64,000 bases of DNA, from the NCBI GenBank assembly GCA_041178545.1, contig JBEGVB010000167.1, positions 27,775 to 91,774 of the forward strand, written 5' to 3'. The first letter of the stretch is position 1, and every line of letters begins with the position of its first letter. The notes under the pieces were generated by a model. It did not search any database. It was not told the origin of the DNA and saw only the letters and a list, made by a program, of their open reading frames with translations. The position numbers were made by a program, and so were the translations under genes. Of this stretch, positions 45,001-54,025 are shown piece by piece. This DNA comes from JBEATZ01 sp041178545 (GTDB lineage Bacteria > Planctomycetota > UBA1135 > UBA2386).

Positions 45001-45799
45001 GTCCGAGTGGACCGAGCTCAAGCGGCTCTGGGAGGACGAGACCTTCGACCTGACGGAGGCTCGCAAGGAGGTCCAGGTACTGCAGTCGCAGAAGGACCGC
45101 CTCGGTGCGGTCAACCTCGATGCCGTCAAGGAGCTCGAGGACGAGGAAGGCCAGTTCTCCACGCTGGAGCAGGAGGTCGCCGACCTCAAGGAGGCCCGCA
45201 AGGCCCTGATGGAGACCTTGCGCAAGCTGGAGGCGGAGTCCAAGACGCTCTTCGAACAGACCTTTGCCGAGGCGCGGAAGAACTTCCAGGAGATCTTCCG
45301 CAAGCTCTTCCAGGGCGGCAAGGCCGACATGCACCTGACCACCATCGAGGACTCGATGGAGGCCGGCATCGAGATCGTGGCGCAGCCGCCCGGCAAGCAG
45401 TTGCAGTCGATCAACCTGCTCTCCGGTGGCGAGAAGTCCCTCACTGCGGTGGCGATCCTCTTCGCGCTCTTCAAGGTGCGCCCGTCGCCCTTCTGCATCC
45501 TCGACGAGGTGGACGCCGCCCTCGACGAGACGAACGTCGAGCGCTTCCTGCGCGTGCTCCGCGACTTCATCAGCGGGACGCAGTTCTGCATCGTGACGCA
45601 CCACAAGCGCACCATGGCCGAGTGCCAGGTGCTCTACGGCATCACGATGCAGCGCCGCGGTGTGAGCTCCCGGATCGCGGTCTCGCTCCAGGAGGTCGAC
45701 ACCTTCAAGGAAGGCGGCGCCGTGGGTGCGGGTGCCGGCGGCGCCGACCCGGCCCGCAAGCAGCGCATCGCCGGCGAGGAATCCATCGGCTTCAACTGA
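42038..45799 (+). CDS. smc: Chromosome segregation ATPase SMC
   Basis: 1253 residues from ATG 42038 (AAGG upstream); TTG 42032 would add two. The N-terminal P-loop is GPNGCGKSN (residues 31-39). Long coiled coils flank a hinge near 500-680, where the sequence lacks heptads and contains GHHVQALVV. The C-terminal ATPase half has LLSGGEKSLTAVAILFALF and FCILDEVDAALDETNV. SMC dimers extrude DNA loops and, with ScpA and ScpB, drive chromosome segregation. A Gly/Ala-rich tail follows the ATPase. scpA and scpB are not in the window. Length is at the upper end for bacterial SMC. Confidence 0.97.
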   Translation: MRLKRLVCRGFKSFADRTEFEFDNRLTGIIGPNGCGKSNVVDAIKWVLGDQRAKSLRGNEMTDVIFKGAEGREAMGMAEVIMTFEDPTGRFGERNEVDIGRRLTLDKESAYLLNGQEVRLKDVRDVLLDTGLGTSGYSVMEQGRIDAVLSANPDARRAIFEEAAGVARFKIQKKEALRKLERTDQNLARITDLLEERSRRIRSLRIQAGKARRWQELQAALRDLRSALAVVDGRQLRVVIDEQVARMTELQVLLATAEEQGEAAAARVLEADETIAAAEAALAGHQAAVGELRSELATVTERLRSQQQRASENTAESSRLRDRGRTLAEQQLERQSGLDGAREQLASTEARLIEMHRELEQRRAEVSAAQQQLKALGAQREALRQEMLGLVHERSRARNAAHEQQTRLDNARTRRGRLGERFATLAGESSRLESERASRESEMAELAVTERILTEREQRAMADLGEADAAAAELANEEGAIRRELVEVQGRQQALTAMEAHMEGLDQAPRHVLQSKPEGLRGRLLDLLEIDLAHSAALEAALGHHVQALVVDTRAHADAIVQQLVEARLGRVLLLVEEEFTADHEAPSALPLPEGARMLVDLVRPLESSPVSRRLLGWLLRGVVLVDSIAAADPRRADLCFVTPDGTLLCGPRMEGGAAAEGHSGLVVRRSQIQRLTEQAAAVEARLATLQGGREKATARVERLKLELRQLGDSLGITRRRHSEQSAQVSRCAARLSDLARERGELEAEDGQLGTAMEAATAELDRQNLVLESVSERETECTAREEGLGTAIETAQVSVDELSRMEQDLRLQQAQATTAREGLVRSIRVHEEGLADLERALEELADRVQATELAAQRATEEVAHLSEHMVDLETRIASREGERDAAAAAVEAARQDRNVRQQARQDCERRRLQVGEETNHLRLQMADAEHRFARLEERLVEETGIELRRCLGEVEGIGLVDPESFEGPVPALGTVEELQGPSLPPGRVSEWTELKRLWEDETFDLTEARKEVQVLQSQKDRLGAVNLDAVKELEDEEGQFSTLEQEVADLKEARKALMETLRKLEAESKTLFEQTFAEARKNFQEIFRKLFQGGKADMHLTTIEDSMEAGIEIVAQPPGKQLQSINLLSGGEKSLTAVAILFALFKVRPSPFCILDEVDAALDETNVERFLRVLRDFISGTQFCIVTHHKRTMAECQVLYGITMQRRGVSSRIAVSLQEVDTFKEGGAVGAGAGGADPARKQRIAGEESIGFN

Positions 45800-45808
45800 G
45801 ACCACGGC

Positions 45809-48052
45809 ATGAGGCTGTTGCTTGCCGTGGTTCTCGCATGTGCCGTGGTCCGTGCCCAGTCGGGCGCGGGCCATGCGGCATTGCGCGCCGAGCTCGAGCG
45901 GCTCGCCGCACGGGTGCAGCTGGAACAAGGCGCGCCATCGGTGTGCATCGCGGTCGTGGACCGCGTGCCGGGCAGCACGGCCGGTGCATCGTGGTCCGTG
46001 GGGTGCGGCTTCGAGGACGAGGCGCGCACGCGTGCTGCCAGCGGGGCAACGGTGCACCGGGTTGCCGGACTGGGCGGGCTCTTCGTCGCGAGTGCGGCGA
46101 TCGCGCTCGCGGGGCGCGGCCAACTCGACCTCGACAGGCCAGTGGTTGGCCTCTTGCCGTCGTTCGCGCCCGTGGGTGAGGGCGCCGGTGCCGTCACCGT
46201 TCGCCAGCTGCTGTCGCACCGCGCAGGTCTGGTGCGCGAGGCCCCGGTGGGACACGCGGCGGACCCCACCGCCCCCGGGCTAGACGCCCTGGTGGCGTCC
46301 CTCGCCAGCACCCGGCTGGTGGACGGCCCCGGCACGCGGATCAAGGAGTCCCGTGCAGGCATCGCAGTGGCTGCTGCCGCAATGGCTGCTGCGCACGGCG
46401 GTCCCCTCGGGACGGCACTGCGCGAGCTCGTGTTCGAGCCTGCAGGCCTGCGCAACACCTCGTGCGAACACCAGCCGCCTGCAGTGCCGGCCCTCGGGCT
46501 GGTGTGGAGCCTCGACGGGCGGCGCCTGGTGGCGCCACCTGGCGTGGGCGGACCCCTGGACCGGCTGCAGTCCAGCGTCGACGACCTGGCTCGGCTTGCC
46601 GGAGCGTGGTTGCCCGGGGCCGTGGCGCAGCAGGCCCCGGAGGGACTGCGTGCACTCGGGTTCACCGAATCGTGGCTCGACGAACCATCGGGGGTCGTCG
46701 CCGGGGGCGACGGTCCCGGCACCACGTCGCTGTTGGTTGCCCTGCCCGCCCGCGGTCTCGCGGTTGCCGTCGTGGTCGCGCGCACCCGGTCGGCAGGTCC
46801 TGCTCGCGCCCTCGCCATGCGTGCCCTGCAAGGACTGCTCGCGTTGCGGGCCGGCAGGCCGCTGGAGACGTCTGCGGACCTGCGTCCTGTGGGCGTCGCT
46901 GGCGCACGCCACGTTGCTGGCCGGTACCGGTGCGGGGACGACTGGTTCGACCTGCGCGAGCGCGGCGGCGAACTCGTGCTGGACCCGCGCAACGGCGTGC
47001 CGCAGCCTCTCCGCTGGCGCGGCAGCAGGCTCACTGGCGAAGGCTGCGAACCCCAGGCCAAGGAGGCCCTCGAACCCATGGACGAAACCACCATCCGGTC
47101 CCGCGGGAAGGACTGGCTGCGCGAGCCGCTGGCCGCACCGCCCGACGCGCCTGCCGATCTCAAGCCGTTGCTGGGCGCATACGGGTGGGAGCACGACACC
47201 TTGCTGGTCCTCGAGGACGCAGGTCGCCTGCACGTCGTGGTCGAGTGGGCCGAGCGCGCGCAGCCGGTCCCGTCCGGTCCGGACCTGTTCCGGCTGGTGG
47301 GAGGATCGCGCGACGGCGAGGAACTCGCGTTCCAGCGCGACACGAAGGGTGCGGTGGTGGCGCTGCAACTCGGCGGGGTCCGGTACCCACGCCGCCCCGA
47401 GCCCGAGGTCCGCAAGTTCCGCATCACGCCGTTGCGACCGGTTGCCGCAATCCGCGAGGAGATCCGCACGGCGGTGCCACCCGTGCAGCCAGCCGGCCTG
47501 CGTACGAGCGAACTCGTCGACCTCCGGGCCCTCGACCCGACCCTGAGCTTCGACGTGCGGTACGCAACCGACGACAACTTCCTCGGCACGCCGGTCTACG
47601 ACACCCCTGCAGCCATGCTGCAGCGGCCCGCTGCCGAGGCGCTGCTCGCGGCCCACCGTTCCCTGGCCCCGCACGGCCTCGGGCTGTGCGTGTTCGACGG
47701 GTACCGCCCGTGGCGCGTGACCAAGCTGTTCTGGGAGGCCACGCCGCCCGCGCTGCGCGAGTTCGTGGCGGACCCCGCCAACGGCTCGCGGCACAACCGG
47801 GGCTGTGCCGTCGACGTGGGCCTGTGCGACCTTCGCACGGGCCAGCTGGTCGACATGCCCAGTGACTTCGACGAGTTCACCGACCGGGCCCATGCGGACC
47901 ACCCGGGCGGCACCGCCCGCCAGCGCTGGTACCGCGAGCTGTTGCGCGCCGCCATGGAGCCGCACGGGTTCTCGGTGTTCGAGTCCGAGTGGTGGCACTT
48001 CGACTTCCACCTGTGGCGCGAGTACCCCGTGCTGGACGAGCCGCTGCGCTGA
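45809..48052 (+). CDS. Fusion of a degenerate serine beta-lactamase-like domain with a VanX-type D-Ala-D-Ala dipeptidase
   Basis: 747 residues with a short signal peptide (to about residue 16). Residues about 25-340 look like the class C beta-lactamase/S12 family (RVAGLGGLFVASAAIALA, then TVRQLLSHRAGLV), but the catalytic SxxK is replaced by Gly-Leu-Gly-Gly at 87-90 and the YxN motif is absent. Residues about 505-745 form a VanX domain with SRHNRGCAVDVG (Ser660, His662, Asp669 region) and EWWHFDF (about 727-733), the zinc and catalytic residues of D-Ala-D-Ala dipeptidases. The enzyme likely hydrolyses D-Ala-D-Ala or related peptidoglycan dipeptides outside the membrane. The first domain may bind peptidoglycan without catalysis. 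Confidence 0.88.
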   Translation: MRLLLAVVLACAVVRAQSGAGHAALRAELERLAARVQLEQGAPSVCIAVVDRVPGSTAGASWSVGCGFEDEARTRAASGATVHRVAGLGGLFVASAAIALAGRGQLDLDRPVVGLLPSFAPVGEGAGAVTVRQLLSHRAGLVREAPVGHAADPTAPGLDALVASLASTRLVDGPGTRIKESRAGIAVAAAAMAAAHGGPLGTALRELVFEPAGLRNTSCEHQPPAVPALGLVWSLDGRRLVAPPGVGGPLDRLQSSVDDLARLAGAWLPGAVAQQAPEGLRALGFTESWLDEPSGVVAGGDGPGTTSLLVALPARGLAVAVVVARTRSAGPARALAMRALQGLLALRAGRPLETSADLRPVGVAGARHVAGRYRCGDDWFDLRERGGELVLDPRNGVPQPLRWRGSRLTGEGCEPQAKEALEPMDETTIRSRGKDWLREPLAAPPDAPADLKPLLGAYGWEHDTLLVLEDAGRLHVVVEWAERAQPVPSGPDLFRLVGGSRDGEELAFQRDTKGAVVALQLGGVRYPRRPEPEVRKFRITPLRPVAAIREEIRTAVPPVQPAGLRTSELVDLRALDPTLSFDVRYATDDNFLGTPVYDTPAAMLQRPAAEALLAAHRSLAPHGLGLCVFDGYRPWRVTKLFWEATPPALREFVADPANGSRHNRGCAVDVGLCDLRTGQLVDMPSDFDEFTDRAHADHPGGTARQRWYRELLRAAMEPHGFSVFESEWWHFDFHLWREYPVLDEPLR

Positions 48053-48124
48053 GCGCCCGGCCGCGCCCATGCCATGGGCGGGCCTGGCCCGGGACGGGGA
48101 CCTCGGCAGCCCGGGCCCGCCGGG

Positions 48125-48130
48125 TACACT
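48125..48130 (+). promoter_or_regulatory. -10-like hexamer for leaderless subtilase mRNA
   Basis: TACACT ends 7 bp before the ATG at 48138; no Shine-Dalgarno and no strong -35 are visible. It matches the same spacing seen before several other genes in the window. Confidence 0.3.
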
Positions 48131-48137
48131 CGGACGC

Positions 48138-49886
48138 ATGCTGCGACGTCTCCTCGTGCTGCTGGCCCTGGCCACCGGGGGCCTGTGCCTCCGTGCGCAG
48201 CACGTGCAGCAGGATGCCGAGACCTGTGGGCCGCAGCTGCCCACGGCATGGCTCGACCGCGTGCTGGTCAAGGTGCACGACGCGCTGGAGTTGCGTGTCG
48301 AGGACGGCAGGCCGGTGTTCCTGCGCGGGGCAGCTGCCGACGCGCTGGCGGCTGTGGGCGGCAGGTGGGAACGCCTCGTCACGGCGGCCCCCGTCGACGT
48401 ACTCGACGCGTGGCACGCGCACGCATGCGCGACGCTTGCAGAGCGCGACCGTCCCGGGCGACTCGCCAACTGGTTCCGGGTCCGCTGCATGGACCAGCGC
48501 GAGGCCGAGCGGATCTGCAGCGAACTCCTCGCGCGCCCCGAGGTGACGCACGCGTACCGTGAGCCGATCCCGCACGGTTCGGCCGCGGCAGTGCCGTTGC
48601 CCGGCGACGTCCCGCCGGTGACACCCTCGTACGCATCGCTCCAGCGGCATCTCGGTGCGGCACCCACCGGCCACGGCATCACGCCGGTGCACGGCGTGCT
48701 CGGTGCGCGCGGTCGCGGGGTGCGGCTCGTGATGGTGGAGGAGGACTGGATCCTGGACCACGAGGACGTGTCGCAGGTGCGGCCCGCGCAGTTCCTCGGC
48801 AACGTGCCTCCCGGCAACCTAGGCACCGGCAACCACGGGATCGCCGGCTCGTCGCTGCTCGCGGCGGACCGCGACCAGTTCGGCGTCAGCGGCATCGTCG
48901 ACGAGGCCGACCTCCGCTTCGTCTCCCTCACCGTCAACGGCGGCACCGCCAACTCGCTCGTGCTCGCAGCGCTCAACTGCCCTCCAGGCGGCGTGGTGAT
49001 GATGGTGCTGCAGTTCCTGCTGGCCCAGGTCGCCAACGACGACTGGGTGCCGGTCGAGTACTTCCAGTCCGAGTACGATGCCGTGCGCACGGTCACGTCG
49101 CTGGGAGCCATCGTCGTGGCGAGTGCCGCCAACGGCCGCCGCAGCCTCGACGACCCGCGACACCTGCGGCGCTTCGATCGCGGCTACCGCGACTCGGGTG
49201 CCATCTTCGTCGGTGCCACCGTGGACGGCCCGCTGGTGCGCGCCAGCTACTCCAACTACGGGTCGCGCGTGGACGTGAACGGCTGGGGCGAGAACATCGT
49301 TGCCGCCGGGTACGGGACCATGTTCCTGCCCAACAACGACTGGCGGCAGAGCTACACCGCCGGCTTCGCGGGAACGTCGGCCTCGACGCCCATCGTCACC
49401 GGTGTGGTCACCGCACTGCAGGGCGCAGCGCGGCAGCAACTGGGCCGCAGCCTGACCTCGACCGAGGTGCTCCAGCTGCTGCGTGCACACGGGCCCTCGA
49501 CTCCCGACGCGATCGGCAGGCGCGCAGACCTCGAGGCGATGCTGCGCGCACTGGGTGCCGTCGACGGACTGCTGCCCTCGGCACCCGACGTGGTGCCCGG
49601 TGGCTCGGTCCGGCTCGACGTGACGGCCAACGGGATCGGTGCCGTGCTCTGCTTCGCCTTCGGCACCGGCAGCACGGCTCTCGGCTTCAACCGTCCCCTG
49701 CACCTGGACACGGCCACTCTCGACACGCTGGGCTTCGTGCCGCTCGTGGGTGGCAGTGCGTCCACCCAGGTCGCCGTGCCGGCGCTCCCGGCCCTGAGCG
49801 GCGTCGACCTCTTCCTGCAGGCGGTGGTGGTGGAGACGGGCAGCACGCTGCGGCTCACCAACTCGGTCCAGGTCACCGTGCTCTGA
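48138..49886 (+). CDS. Exported subtilase (S8)-like protease with atypical Asp site
   Basis: 582 residues with a signal peptide (MLRRLLVLLALATGG). The catalytic His motif GNHGIAGSSLLAA and the Ser motif GFAGTSASTPIVTGVV are present in the order expected for S8 proteases. The Asp region reads VMVEEDWILDHEDV; the residue aligned with the catalytic Asp appears to be Met or Glu. The first 170 residues look like a pre-domain. The C-terminal 100 residues form a beta domain (VPALPALSGVDLFLQAVVVETGST), a tail I associate with exported proteins of Planctomycetota. Whether it is an active protease is uncertain. Confidence 0.78.
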   Translation: MLRRLLVLLALATGGLCLRAQHVQQDAETCGPQLPTAWLDRVLVKVHDALELRVEDGRPVFLRGAAADALAAVGGRWERLVTAAPVDVLDAWHAHACATLAERDRPGRLANWFRVRCMDQREAERICSELLARPEVTHAYREPIPHGSAAAVPLPGDVPPVTPSYASLQRHLGAAPTGHGITPVHGVLGARGRGVRLVMVEEDWILDHEDVSQVRPAQFLGNVPPGNLGTGNHGIAGSSLLAADRDQFGVSGIVDEADLRFVSLTVNGGTANSLVLAALNCPPGGVVMMVLQFLLAQVANDDWVPVEYFQSEYDAVRTVTSLGAIVVASAANGRRSLDDPRHLRRFDRGYRDSGAIFVGATVDGPLVRASYSNYGSRVDVNGWGENIVAAGYGTMFLPNNDWRQSYTAGFAGTSASTPIVTGVVTALQGAARQQLGRSLTSTEVLQLLRAHGPSTPDAIGRRADLEAMLRALGAVDGLLPSAPDVVPGGSVRLDVTANGIGAVLCFAFGTGSTALGFNRPLHLDTATLDTLGFVPLVGGSASTQVAVPALPALSGVDLFLQAVVVETGSTLRLTNSVQVTVL

Positions 49887-49900
49887 ACCGCCCGCGCAGG

Positions 49901-49916
49901 GCTGACTGGGGTCAGC
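49901..49916. terminator. Short perfect hairpin between convergent genes
   Basis: GCTGAC and GTCAGC around the TGGG loop, spanning the end of the minus-strand dCTP deaminase gene. A six-bp stem with no U tract on either strand. It may be a bidirectional terminator; weak evidence. Confidence 0.3.
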
Positions 49917-51012
49917 TGCGGAAGTGCTTGCTGAGCTTGAGGCCCTGGCCCTGGTAGTGGGAGCTCAGCCTGCGGTCGCCGTAGGCGACCTCCGGGTCGG
50001 CAAGCGTGTGGAAGAAGGCGAGCTTGAAGAAGACCTGGCCGTCCTCCAGCAGGAACGGCACGTCGTGGGGCCGCACCTCGAGCACGGCACGCGTGCCCTT
50101 GTCGCCACCGAACCCGTTGTCGAAGAAGCCTGCGTAGTTGGTGCGGAGCTCGCCGATGCCGACGTCGTAGGCAACCATCTCGGCCGCGAGGTGGCGCGGC
50201 ACGCGGATGCGCTCCTTGGAGGCGAAGATGTAGAACTCCTCGGGCTCGACGATGTAGTGGCCCTCGCGCGGCTCGTGGATCGCCTCGAAGAAGCTGTCCC
50301 AGTCGTGCGCCGCCTCCTGGGCCATGTCGACCACGCCGGTGTAGCGACGTGCCACGTACCCGGTCGGTCCCTGGATGTCGCGGTCGCGCTTGATGGCCAC
50401 GCCCATGCACAGGCCGTTGTCGATCTTGACCTTCTCGATGGGCAGCGGCCTGCCTTGGTCGTCGAACAGTAGCGGGCCGCGCGCGTACTCGGCGAGCAGC
50501 TCGGCATCGGTGAGCTGGGACTGGCCCTGGCTGAAACGGATCTGGCAAAGCGACAGCCCGGTGCGGACGCGCACCGGGAAACTGCGCGGCACGACCTCGA
50601 GGTAGAGGGGGCCCGTGTAGCCCTCGGGAACCGTCTCGAAGCGGCCGCATCGGTCTGCGAGCACGCGGGTGAAGAGGTCGAGTCGTCCGGTCGAGGACTT
50701 GGGGTTCGCGCGCGCGAGGTAGGGGAGCGGCTTCTCGATGCGCTCGAGGAGCGGGATGATGTAGCAGTGGCCCTTCTCCAGGACCGCACCGTCGGTGAGG
50801 TCGAAGGCATAGAGCGTCATCTGCTCCAGCCGGTCGGCCACGCGCACGTTCTCCGGCAGGAAGCCGGACCGCACGCGGTAACCGCGGGTGGCGAGACGCA
50901 GGTCGAGGGAGCTGGGCTGGATCTGGCTCGCCGCGATGGCCGGGGTGCTGGCGATGGCCCCCTGCTCGATCAGCTGCCGGATCTGCTGGTAGACGAGAAT
51001 GCCGTTCGACAC
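49912..51012 (-). CDS. dcd: 2'-deoxycytidine 5'-triphosphate deaminase family protein
   Basis: 366 residues from GTG 51012. It has the long two-part form of dCTP deaminase (PF06559 type): QIQPSSLDLRLATRGYRV near residue 35, then KSSTGRLDLFTRVLADR, and a second half with LVVPRSFPVRVRTGLSL-like and GELRTNYAGFFDNGFGG segments, ending LSSHYQGQGLKLSKHF. The family deaminates dCTP to dUTP for dTTP synthesis. The bifunctional archaeal type is shorter (about 190). The start is supported by a TACCTT -10-like hexamer 8 bp upstream. No neighbouring thyA or dut is seen. Confidence 0.87.
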   Translation of the reverse strand: MSNGILVYQQIRQLIEQGAIASTPAIAASQIQPSSLDLRLATRGYRVRSGFLPENVRVADRLEQMTLYAFDLTDGAVLEKGHCYIIPLLERIEKPLPYLARANPKSSTGRLDLFTRVLADRCGRFETVPEGYTGPLYLEVVPRSFPVRVRTGLSLCQIRFSQGQSQLTDAELLAEYARGPLLFDDQGRPLPIEKVKIDNGLCMGVAIKRDRDIQGPTGYVARRYTGVVDMAQEAAHDWDSFFEAIHEPREGHYIVEPEEFYIFASKERIRVPRHLAAEMVAYDVGIGELRTNYAGFFDNGFGGDKGTRAVLEVRPHDVPFLLEDGQVFFKLAFFHTLADPEVAYGDRRLSSHYQGQGLKLSKHFRS

Positions 51013-51020
51013 GGGCGGAA

Positions 51021-51026
51021 AAGGTA
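51021..51026 (-). promoter_or_regulatory. -10-like hexamer for dCTP deaminase, leaderless
   Basis: TACCTT on the minus strand lies 8 bp before the GTG at 51012, so transcription would start at or beside the start codon. No Shine-Dalgarno is visible. Confidence 0.3.
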
Positions 51027-51112
51027 GCGACCCGGCAGACCGATTTCCGCGACCTGTTGGCCGTGCGCGCAGAAAACCACCCTGTCCTCTGGCCCGCGCG
51101 GGCGGCATCGCT

Positions 51113-51118
51113 AGCCTC
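51113..51118 (+). promoter_or_regulatory. -10-like hexamer upstream of sucC
   Basis: TAGCCT, identical to the hexamer before the aldo/keto reductase, lies 16 bp before the sucC ATG at 51135. With a 17-bp spacer the -35 region would be CTGGCC at 51090-51095. The leader would be about 10 nt. Confidence 0.35.
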
Positions 51119-51134
51119 CTCGCCCCCAGAAGCC

Positions 51135-52295
<1,161 letters not shown>

Positions 52296-52313
52296 GCCCC
52301 AAGGAGTCCAACC

Positions 52314-53204
52314 ATGAGCGTACTCGTCAACGGAGAGACCAAGATCCTCTGCCAGGGCATCACCGGTGATGCCGGCCTGTTCCACACCAAGAACGCGCTC
52401 GCCTACGGCACCAAGGTCGTGGGCGGTGTGACCCCCGGCAAGGGTGGGCAGGTGGTCGAGGGCGTGCCCGTGTTCGACACGGTGCGCGAGGCCGTGAAGG
52501 CCACTGGCGCCACGGTGTCGATGATCTACGTGCCCGCTGCGTTCGCGGCGGACGCGATCTGCGAGGGCGTCGACGCGGGCCTGGACCTCGTCGTGACGAT
52601 CACCGAGGGCATCCCGGTGGCGGACATGGCGCTGGTCAAGAACTTCGCGCAGGGCAGCAAGACGCGCCTGATCGGTCCCAATTGCCCCGGCATCATCACG
52701 CCGGTCACCGAGAAGAGCGGCTGCAAGATCGGCATCATGCCGGCCTACATCCACAAGCCCGGCCGCGTGGGCGTCGTGTCGCGTTCCGGCACGCTCACCT
52801 ACGAGGCCGTCTGGCAGCTCACCACCGTGGGGCTCGGCCAGTCGACCTCGATCGGCATCGGCGGCGACCCCATCAAGGGTCTGGACTTCACCGACTGCCT
52901 CAAGCTGTTCCAGGACGATCCCCAGACCGAGGGCATCATCATGATCGGCGAGATCGGCGGCACGGCGGAGGAGGAGGCCTGCGAGTTCCTCAAGCAGTAC
53001 GTCAAGAAGCCTGTCGTTGGCTTCATTGCCGGTGCCACCGCGCCCCCCGGGAAGCGCATGGGCCACGCTGGTGCGATCATCAGCGGCGGCAAGGGCACGG
53101 CGAAGGACAAGAAGGCTGCCATGGCGCGCGCCGGGGTCCATGTCTGCGACACGCCCTCGGTCCTCGGCGCCACGATGGCCAAGGTGCTCGGCGTCCGTGC
53201 GTGA
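52314..53204 (+). CDS. sucD: Succinyl-CoA synthetase alpha subunit
   Basis: 296 residues. Rossmann CoA-binding domain (QGITGDAGLFHTKNALAYGT) and the phosphorylatable active-site His251 in MGHAGAIISGGKGTA. RVGVVSRSGTLTYEAV matches the family. It partners SucC. The ribosome site AAGGAG lies 8 nt before ATG 52314. The length is slightly above the usual 288-292, mostly at the C-terminus. It is followed by a small HEAT-like membrane protein. Confidence 0.97.
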   Translation: MSVLVNGETKILCQGITGDAGLFHTKNALAYGTKVVGGVTPGKGGQVVEGVPVFDTVREAVKATGATVSMIYVPAAFAADAICEGVDAGLDLVVTITEGIPVADMALVKNFAQGSKTRLIGPNCPGIITPVTEKSGCKIGIMPAYIHKPGRVGVVSRSGTLTYEAVWQLTTVGLGQSTSIGIGGDPIKGLDFTDCLKLFQDDPQTEGIIMIGEIGGTAEEEACEFLKQYVKKPVVGFIAGATAPPGKRMGHAGAIISGGKGTAKDKKAAMARAGVHVCDTPSVLGATMAKVLGVRA

Positions 53205-53239
53205 GCGGGCACGGACCGAGGCCTCCGGGAGGGCCTGAC

Positions 53240-53692
53240 ATGGGGCTGGTACGCTGGTCCTCCCTGTTGACCCTCGCCGTGGCCGGCCTCGTGCTGCTGG
53301 AGCCGATGCTGCCGTGGGCCGCAGGCCTGTTGCGGACCCTCGGCCTGCCCGCGGACGGGCTGCTGCGCGTCTGTGTGGCCGTGCTGGCGGTCCAGGTGCT
53401 GGCCCTGCTCGCGCACCAGCAGCGGCTGGACAACGCGTTTGCAGGCGTGCTGCAGTCCTTCCAGGAGTTCCACCGGGCCCGCAAGCAGGAAGCGGAGGGC
53501 GGCATGGAGGGTTCCCGTCGGGAGGCCGTGGAACTGCTGGTGGCGGCGCTCGACAGCCCGGACCCGGCGATCCGCGCCACCAGCCACGGCCATCTCGTCC
53601 GTGTCACCGGACAGGACCTCGGCACGGCACCGGAAGCGTGGCGTTCCTGGCTCCGTGCGGGACCCGGCGCAGGTGCAGCCAAGCCTTCGTGA
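53240..53692 (+). CDS. Small membrane protein with HEAT-like C-terminal motif
   Basis: 150 residues from ATG 53240, preferred over GTG 53201 because of a GGGAGGG site 6-8 nt upstream. Two hydrophobic helices (about 8-25 and 38-58) are followed by a soluble part. Residues about 100-145 (REAVELLVAALDSPDPAIRATSHGHLVRVTGQDLG) look like a HEAT-repeat unit with the TGQDLGTAPEAWRSWL ending that is common in planctomycete HEAT proteins. Function unknown. It follows sucD by 35 bp in the same direction. Confidence 0.7.
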   Translation: MGLVRWSSLLTLAVAGLVLLEPMLPWAAGLLRTLGLPADGLLRVCVAVLAVQVLALLAHQQRLDNAFAGVLQSFQEFHRARKQEAEGGMEGSRREAVELLVAALDSPDPAIRATSHGHLVRVTGQDLGTAPEAWRSWLRAGPGAGAAKPS

Positions 53693-53796
53693 AACCCTTG
53701 GAAATGACCTGCCGCCACTGGCGTTGAGCACGGGGATGGTCGACGATTCCCGCCCGCTCCCGGCCCGGGGGCACTGAGACCCACACCGAGGCACTG

Positions 53797-53988
53797 ATGT
53801 TCGCGTTCCTCAATCACTGGGAGATCATCGCCGTCCTGGTGGTGGCCCTGCTCCTGTTCGGCAACCGGCTGCCCGGCATCGCCCGGTCCCTTGGCTCGTC
53901 CATCTCCGGCTTCAAGAAGGGGCTGAAGGACGGCGAGGGCAAGGACGAGGCCTCCCAGATCAAGGGTGACGGCAACGACTCGCGCTGA
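53797..53988 (+). CDS. tatA: Sec-independent (Tat) translocase protein TatA/TatE
   Basis: 63 residues. An N-terminal membrane helix (about 5-21), the conserved LLLFGNRLPGIARSLG with Phe-Gly, and an amphipathic helix (SISGFKKGLKDG) followed by a charged tail. This is TatA/E-type; it oligomerises to form the pore for folded twin-arginine substrates such as the sugar isomerase-like protein earlier in this window. tatC is not adjacent. Confidence 0.93.
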   Translation: MFAFLNHWEIIAVLVVALLLFGNRLPGIARSLGSSISGFKKGLKDGEGKDEASQIKGDGNDSR

Positions 53989-54025
53989 CCGACGCCCGCA
54001 CCCCGGACCGCAGTCCCATCCTGCC

